DNA of 64,000 bases, taken from positions 37,319,001 to 37,383,000 of the forward strand of contig NC_037090.1 of NCBI RefSeq assembly GCF_002994745.2, given 5' to 3'. How positions within the stretch are numbered: position 1 is the first letter of the stretch; each line of letters starts with the position of its first letter. Positions 59,366-64,000 of the stretch are shown here, piece after piece. Source of the stretch: Rosa chinensis (lineage: Eukaryota; Streptophyta; Magnoliopsida; Rosales; Rosaceae). The notes under the pieces are model-generated. The model saw nothing but the letters and a program-made list of their open reading frames with translations, had not been told where the DNA came from and made no database searches. The translations under genes and the position numbers were made by a program.

Positions 59366-61088
59366 GCCAACACAAAGGCTTCGTCACTTACCATTGAGTT
59401 AAGTCATCTTAACGAAGCTCAAAAAAGTTATTTCTTCTCTTCTTTGAGTTATCAAAATTGCTCACTGCCATTTTTTTTTTTTCCTTTTCTTTGAATAATT
59501 GTATAAACCACTAGCAAGCATTGCACCCAGCCCCATCCTTGGCGGTAACAAAATTTTTCAACATAAATTTGTTCCCAGTGCTTGCTAAGTTGCAAGTTTT
59601 CAAGTTAAAGAAAAGTCAACGCTACACCCACTCATAACTTGAGCCGGTCAACGCCCTTAGGGCTGATCAAGTTCGGTCAACGCCGAACAAACGTGGTCAA
59701 CAAATAGTCAACGCCAACAACGAAAGTCACCGCTGGCCATCACAAAAAAAAAAAACAAAAAAAACAAAAATTAAGGTGTCAAATTGCTCTGGCCACCCAG
59801 AGATTTGCTCTGGACACCCTTTGGCATTCTTCAGTCATCAGTTCCCCGCTGAACTGTATACCGCTACCTCCTACGGCGATCACAGCTCGCTGCCACCTTC
59901 ACGACACTCCGCCGGCACCGAGCCTCCGCTTAGCTCAGTCCAAGCTCCAAGTGAGCAGCAGGCTTCATTGCCACCACCAGCCAGCGACTCCGCTCCGCCC
60001 AGCTCTGTCGATTACTCCGCTGACCCGCTCCGCTAAACACCACTAGCAGAACCGACAGCAACAGCTCTCAAGACCCACTAGCGCTCAGCGGCCAGCCGAG
60101 CATCTTCCGTCGGCGAGCCCTTCAGCGCGACTGTGCCGCTACCCATACTCCACGGCTGTCCCACAGCTCCGCTGACCCGCTCCGCTGACCAGCTCCGCCT
60201 GCCATCCCCAGCGGCAACCGAGCACTTCCGCTGCCCATCATCACCGCCGGTTATCCTCTTTTGGAGCTTGGGAGTACCTCCGCCAGCGGCAGCACCGACA
60301 TCTTCTGCCCAACACTATCAGCGGGAAAACAGCACCGCTAGCTCAAGATGCTCACAGCCTTGACGGAGCATCAGTAAACTCCGCTGGTGTCCCAGGCCTC
60401 CCCCGGCAGGTTTCGCTGAACAACTCCTCCGCGGAGCTATGTCGGCGGCAGCGTGGTAAATTCCTCCGTCAATACTAAGCGCTAGGCACCATCCTCCCAA
60501 GAAGGGTTCCGCTGACCTCATGACCTCCGCTAGCCGGACTACACTCGCAAGTCGACTTCCACTAGTCATCACCTCCGCCAGCAAAGCTCCACAGTAGCTA
60601 GGCACCGCTGCCAGCTCAACTCTCCGTCAGCGGTACTTCCTCCGCTGATCTCCATCAGCGGAAACCCACATCCGCTCAGCTAATGTTCAACGAGGCCATC
60701 ACCTCAGCACCGCCAACCGTCGCTCCGCTGAGCTCGAAAACACCGCCGGCATCTATGCAGAGCATTGCAGCCGCGCTTCTCCGCTGACCACAGCCTCAGG
60801 CTCTCCCCTGCAGCCCTACTCTTACACCCACTAGCTCCGCTGGCAAAACGCCCGCTGAACAATGATTATGGCAGCAGGCACTGAACATTCAAGCATCAGC
60901 ACCATCTGGGCTGGGTGCGAAGAACCTGGGCAAGCTAAGTTTCCCTTCAATTTATAATCTCTTCCTTACTATTCAAGCACCACGTGCTTCTGCTTTGTGC
61001 ATAATTTGGGAGCTTTTGCTTTTTTCTTGCATAGTTTGCGCAAACACCACGTGCTTCTGCGTTTGGAGACACCTGCCTGCATACACTC

Positions 61089-61141
<53 letters not shown>

Positions 61142-62950
61142 TTAATGCATGGGCCACTTGTGTTGTTTCCATCAATTGTCAACACATGCACCTTTACTGT
61201 TGAGCTAAAATGTCAAGGTGATTAGATATGTGTCGGAGCTTCTTGACCCAATTATGCATGTGGCAGAGGCTGGGAGACGTGTGAACCACATATATATATA
61301 ACTATATATATAACCATATATATAGTATATAGTTTTAACCCACAAACAGGTTGGCTGAAGAGGTCAAGTAGTCATTTAATTAATGACTAACGTGCATGTA
61401 GGCATATCTATTTTAATTAATGACCTCAAATCAAAAAGAATGCTTTTGCTTGCATACAATTTCCGTGTACAACTTACAACAACTCCATATACTATTATAT
61501 ATTTTGCACAATTGCAAAGGAGCTAGGTAGCACTGAAACATTGTGTCATATTTCAAATATATTCATGTTTTGCTACAAGTGCCATATGAATACAATGGAT
61601 GCATCTTATTATTTATGCCCACAGCATAGCCGCCATGCATGACTTTATAATATGATTTATATGATGCCAATAGCATGTTCATTCATGCTTTGTTACATGC
61701 GAACGTCATGTGTATATGCATCTTATTTTCTGTGCCCAAGGCATAGTTGCCATCATTCAATTGCAGTCGGTCCATTAATTGAGCTAAGGCTTATAAACAT
61801 ATATCTTATGGGCAGGAACATGTACACACATGTATATAGGCGGCTACATGAATATGTCAAAATGATTATCTCACCTAGTGCATTTCCATATAAATTATAC
61901 CGCCATGAATCTTTTCCATCGTTGCACGTAATGGGTTTTGTTCCCCGCAAATTCGACATTCAAAATAGCTATATACGCATGTTATTTGTCATCAACCACC
62001 ACATTTGCTTGTATACTTTGCTCACAATTTTATCAAAGTACATATGCAAATTATTTATGTTGATTTTACAAATCTACTTATTAATCATCTATTTTGTTTC
62101 AAGGAAATTCAACTATTTCTCTCAAGCTCATCATCTCAACTATGAGTTGACGTACATTATCGGAGCACTTTATCCGCCAAAGCAATGGAGCGTCATGATT
62201 GGACAACTCCAACATGATTTGGGTACTTACATTGATTCCAACTCCGCTAGCTTCCAACTCGGCATAAGATAAGTCACTATCTTATCTCTTACGCTCTTGC
62301 AAGTAGAACCTTTGCCATGACTATACATGTCTTCATGACCCTTAAGCATGCCTACAAAATGTTATTAGCAACTTTACTACAAGTACATGCTATACACTTA
62401 TGCCATGCTTCTATTTTAATTGCAACCCAATTAAATAAATATGGGACACTCAAATAAAATTTTATTACTTGCTCTATTTGTTTGTCATGTTTCATTACAA
62501 GTACAAACTTTACGAGTCTGTGGTCACCGCCAGGCGGTAAGGCAACGACTCATAAATGACAATGACCGCTACGCTGCATTGCAGTCAAGTTTCTCCTTCG
62601 AGAAATAGTAAAGGGACTAGTTAACACAGCCCACGGCAGCCATTGATCCGGCAGTTAACCCCGACGCTTGGGTACCAAAGATTGGGCTCGCTACCCAACA
62701 CCCTCTGCTCCGTGCAGCTCCCCCTCAACAAACAATTTACCGACCATCAGGAGGTCTGTCGTGGCTGGGGAGTGGGGGACTCCCTGGCAGGCCTAGCAGG
62801 GGCCCACCCGAAAGGGCAAAAGCGTTCGCTCCAACCAATTCTAGATGGACGACGCACTCGCACTAATTATGCTTGATATACGGCACAAAGCTACGTTTTG
62901 ATATCAACCCGCGAGAATACCCTCCTTGACTGGGGACTTCGAGGACTTGT
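59366..62950 (+). mobile_element. Interior of the Tat/Ogre-type element without recognisable pol
   Basis: 59400-59720 holds repeated GTCAACGCC words. 59810-60860 is GC-rich with dozens of CCGCTGA/CCGCCAG words and no long conserved frame. 61088-61136 is a (CA)n(TA)n microsatellite. 61240-62300 is AT-rich. 62640-62830 has CTACCCAACACCCTCTGC and GGGGACTCCCTGGCAGGC, words seen near the 3' part of such elements. No Gag, protease, RT or integrase motif can be read, so this is a non-autonomous derivative. Confidence 0.6.
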
Positions 62951-63000
62951 ACATACAGCCCAGCATAATTAGCAACGGTCACGCTCATGCCTCAGGGCAT
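62920..63000 (+). repeat. Possible start of a second, related LTR
   Basis: CTTGACTGGGGACTTCGAGG followed by ACTTGTACATAC resembles 58835-58860 of the upstream LTR (CTTGGGGAGTTCGGGGACTT then GTAGATAC). The similarity is short, so this may be a diverged 3' LTR or a different family. Confidence 0.35.
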
Positions 63001-63039
63001 CACGTTCGAGCTACCCGTTAGAGCCTCAGCAGCATCCAC

Positions 63040-64000
63040 GAGCTCTCACGCTCTCGCCGCAGCAGTACCCCCGAGATTTCATGCTCTCGGCTCAGCGGCA
63101 TCCTCGAGCTCTCGCGCTCGTGCCTCAGCGGCACCGCCGACTTCCGCTCACGCCTTCGCGGCACCCTTGAGCTTCCGCTCACGAGCTTTCCGCTCGCGAG
63201 CTTACCGCTCACGCCTTCGCGGCACCCTTGAGCTTCCGCTCACGAGCTTTCTGCTCGTGAGCTTACCGCTCATGCCTTCGCGGTACCCTTGAGCTTCCGC
63301 TCACGAGCTTTCCGCTCGTGAGCTTACCGCTCACGCCTTCGCGGCACCCTTGAGCTTCCGCTCACGAGCTTTCCGCTCGCGAGCTTACCGCTCACGCCTT
63401 CGCGGCACCCTTGAGCTTCCGCTCACGAGCTTACCGCTCACGCCTTCGCGGCACCCTTGAGCTTCCGTTCACGAGCTTTGCGCTCGCGAGCTTATCGCTC
63501 ATGCCTTTGCGGCACCCTTGAGCTTCCGCTCACGAGCTTACCGCTCACGCCTTCCCGGCACCCACGAGCTTCCGCTCATGCCTTCCCGGCAACCCCCGAG
63601 CTTCCGCTCATGCCTTCTCGGCAACCCCGAGCTTCTGCTCATACCTTCCCGGCACCCCGAGCTTCCGCTCATGCCTTCCCGGCAACCACGAGCTTTCGCT
63701 CATGCCTTCCCGGCAACCCACGAGCTTCCGCTCATGCCTTCCTGGCACCCCCGAGCTTCCGCTCATGCCTTCCCAGCAACCCCGAGCTTCCGCTCATGCC
63801 TTCTCGGCACCCCCGAGCTTCCGCTCATGCCTTCCCAGCAACCCTGAGCTTCCGCTCATGCCTTCCCGGTAACCCCCGAGCTTCCGCTCATGCCTTCCCG
63901 GCACCCCCGAGCTTCCGCTCATGCCTTCCCGGTAACCCCGAGCTTCCGCTTATGCCTTCCCGGCACCCCCGAGCTTCCGCTCATGCCTTCCCGGCACCCC
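63040..64000. repeat. GC-rich tandem array, 61-bp then about 32-bp units, running off the window
   Basis: CCTTCGCGGCACCC recurs at 63153, 63214, 63275, 63336 and 63397, exactly 61 bp apart. It then shortens (46 and 61 bp) to 63550, after which a shorter CTTCCGCTCATGCCTTCCCG unit of about 31-33 bp repeats to the window end. Open frames through it only reflect a period compatible with reading through. Confidence 0.9.

Noticed and set aside
59776..60605. Pro/Ser/Ala-rich open frames on both strands
   Set aside because: They arise from the GC-rich CCGCTGA word repetition and show no Gag or other motif.
61652..62272. 206-codon open frame, hydrophobic
   Set aside because: AT-rich DNA gives Ile/Tyr/Leu/His-rich composition without any domain, and it lies in the interior of an LTR element.
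63018..63847. Open frames through the terminal tandem array
   Set aside because: The repeat periods leave several frames open in parallel; no domain, no plausible start context.

Overview
This is a plant nuclear window, almost certainly from a eudicot. It holds spliced genes with canonical GT..AG introns, a plant-type ORC1 (PHD + BAH + AAA+), a VIP3/SKI8-type WD40 gene, a TPS-a-like terpene synthase, and plant Ty1/copia, Ty3/gypsy (Tat/Ogre-type primer site), hAT, MULE and PIF/Harbinger elements. The repeat style would fit Rosaceae, but I cannot confirm that from sequence alone.

Layout. 1-480: an exon-like, apparently broken minus-strand gene fragment. 1966-3429 (+): VIP3/SKI8-like gene, two coding exons. 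4346-10863 (-): complete ORC1 gene, sixteen coding exons, 846 residues, converging on VIP3; two E2F-type sites lie upstream of its start. These two are the only intact host genes I can support. From about 11 kb onward the window is a transposon graveyard.

11165-17455: decayed copia element (copia-1, +). 18059-18510 and 18702-19681: two hAT-type non-autonomous elements, the second carrying a tRNA-derived SINE-like block. 20125-30503: a sesquiterpene-synthase-like pseudogene with several frameshifts and a stop, interrupted by a long-TIR MULE MITE (exon 3) and by a 6.95-kb young copia (exon 6, minus). 30887-about 35860: an RNase H-like pseudogene interrupted by a hAT element and by a PIF/Harbinger transposon. 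36130-39540: a 5'-truncated LINE (-). 39715-48757: a hAT element containing a 1.3-kb poly(A) retroposon and a MULE MITE, the latter split by copia-2 (same family as copia-1). This three-level nest is supported at each level by a target-site duplication.

49650-49848: relic of a hAT transposase dimerisation domain. 49897-52630: a 2.7-kb solo LTR containing an array of hairpins with a constant 13-nt loop and different, self-complementary stems, the most unusual structure in the window. 52662-53863: long-TIR MULE. 54100-55590: LTR-retrotransposon remnant with an embedded hAT MITE. 55592-57095: 413-bp tandem repeats. 58754-62950: a Tat/Ogre-type LTR, primer site and internal region without recognisable pol. 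63040-64000: a 61-bp, then about 32-bp, tandem array running off the window.

The host genes are unrelated in function: VIP3/SKI8 acts in Paf1 and SKI complexes, ORC1 in replication licensing, the terpene synthase copy is dead. No operon-like or defence system is visible.
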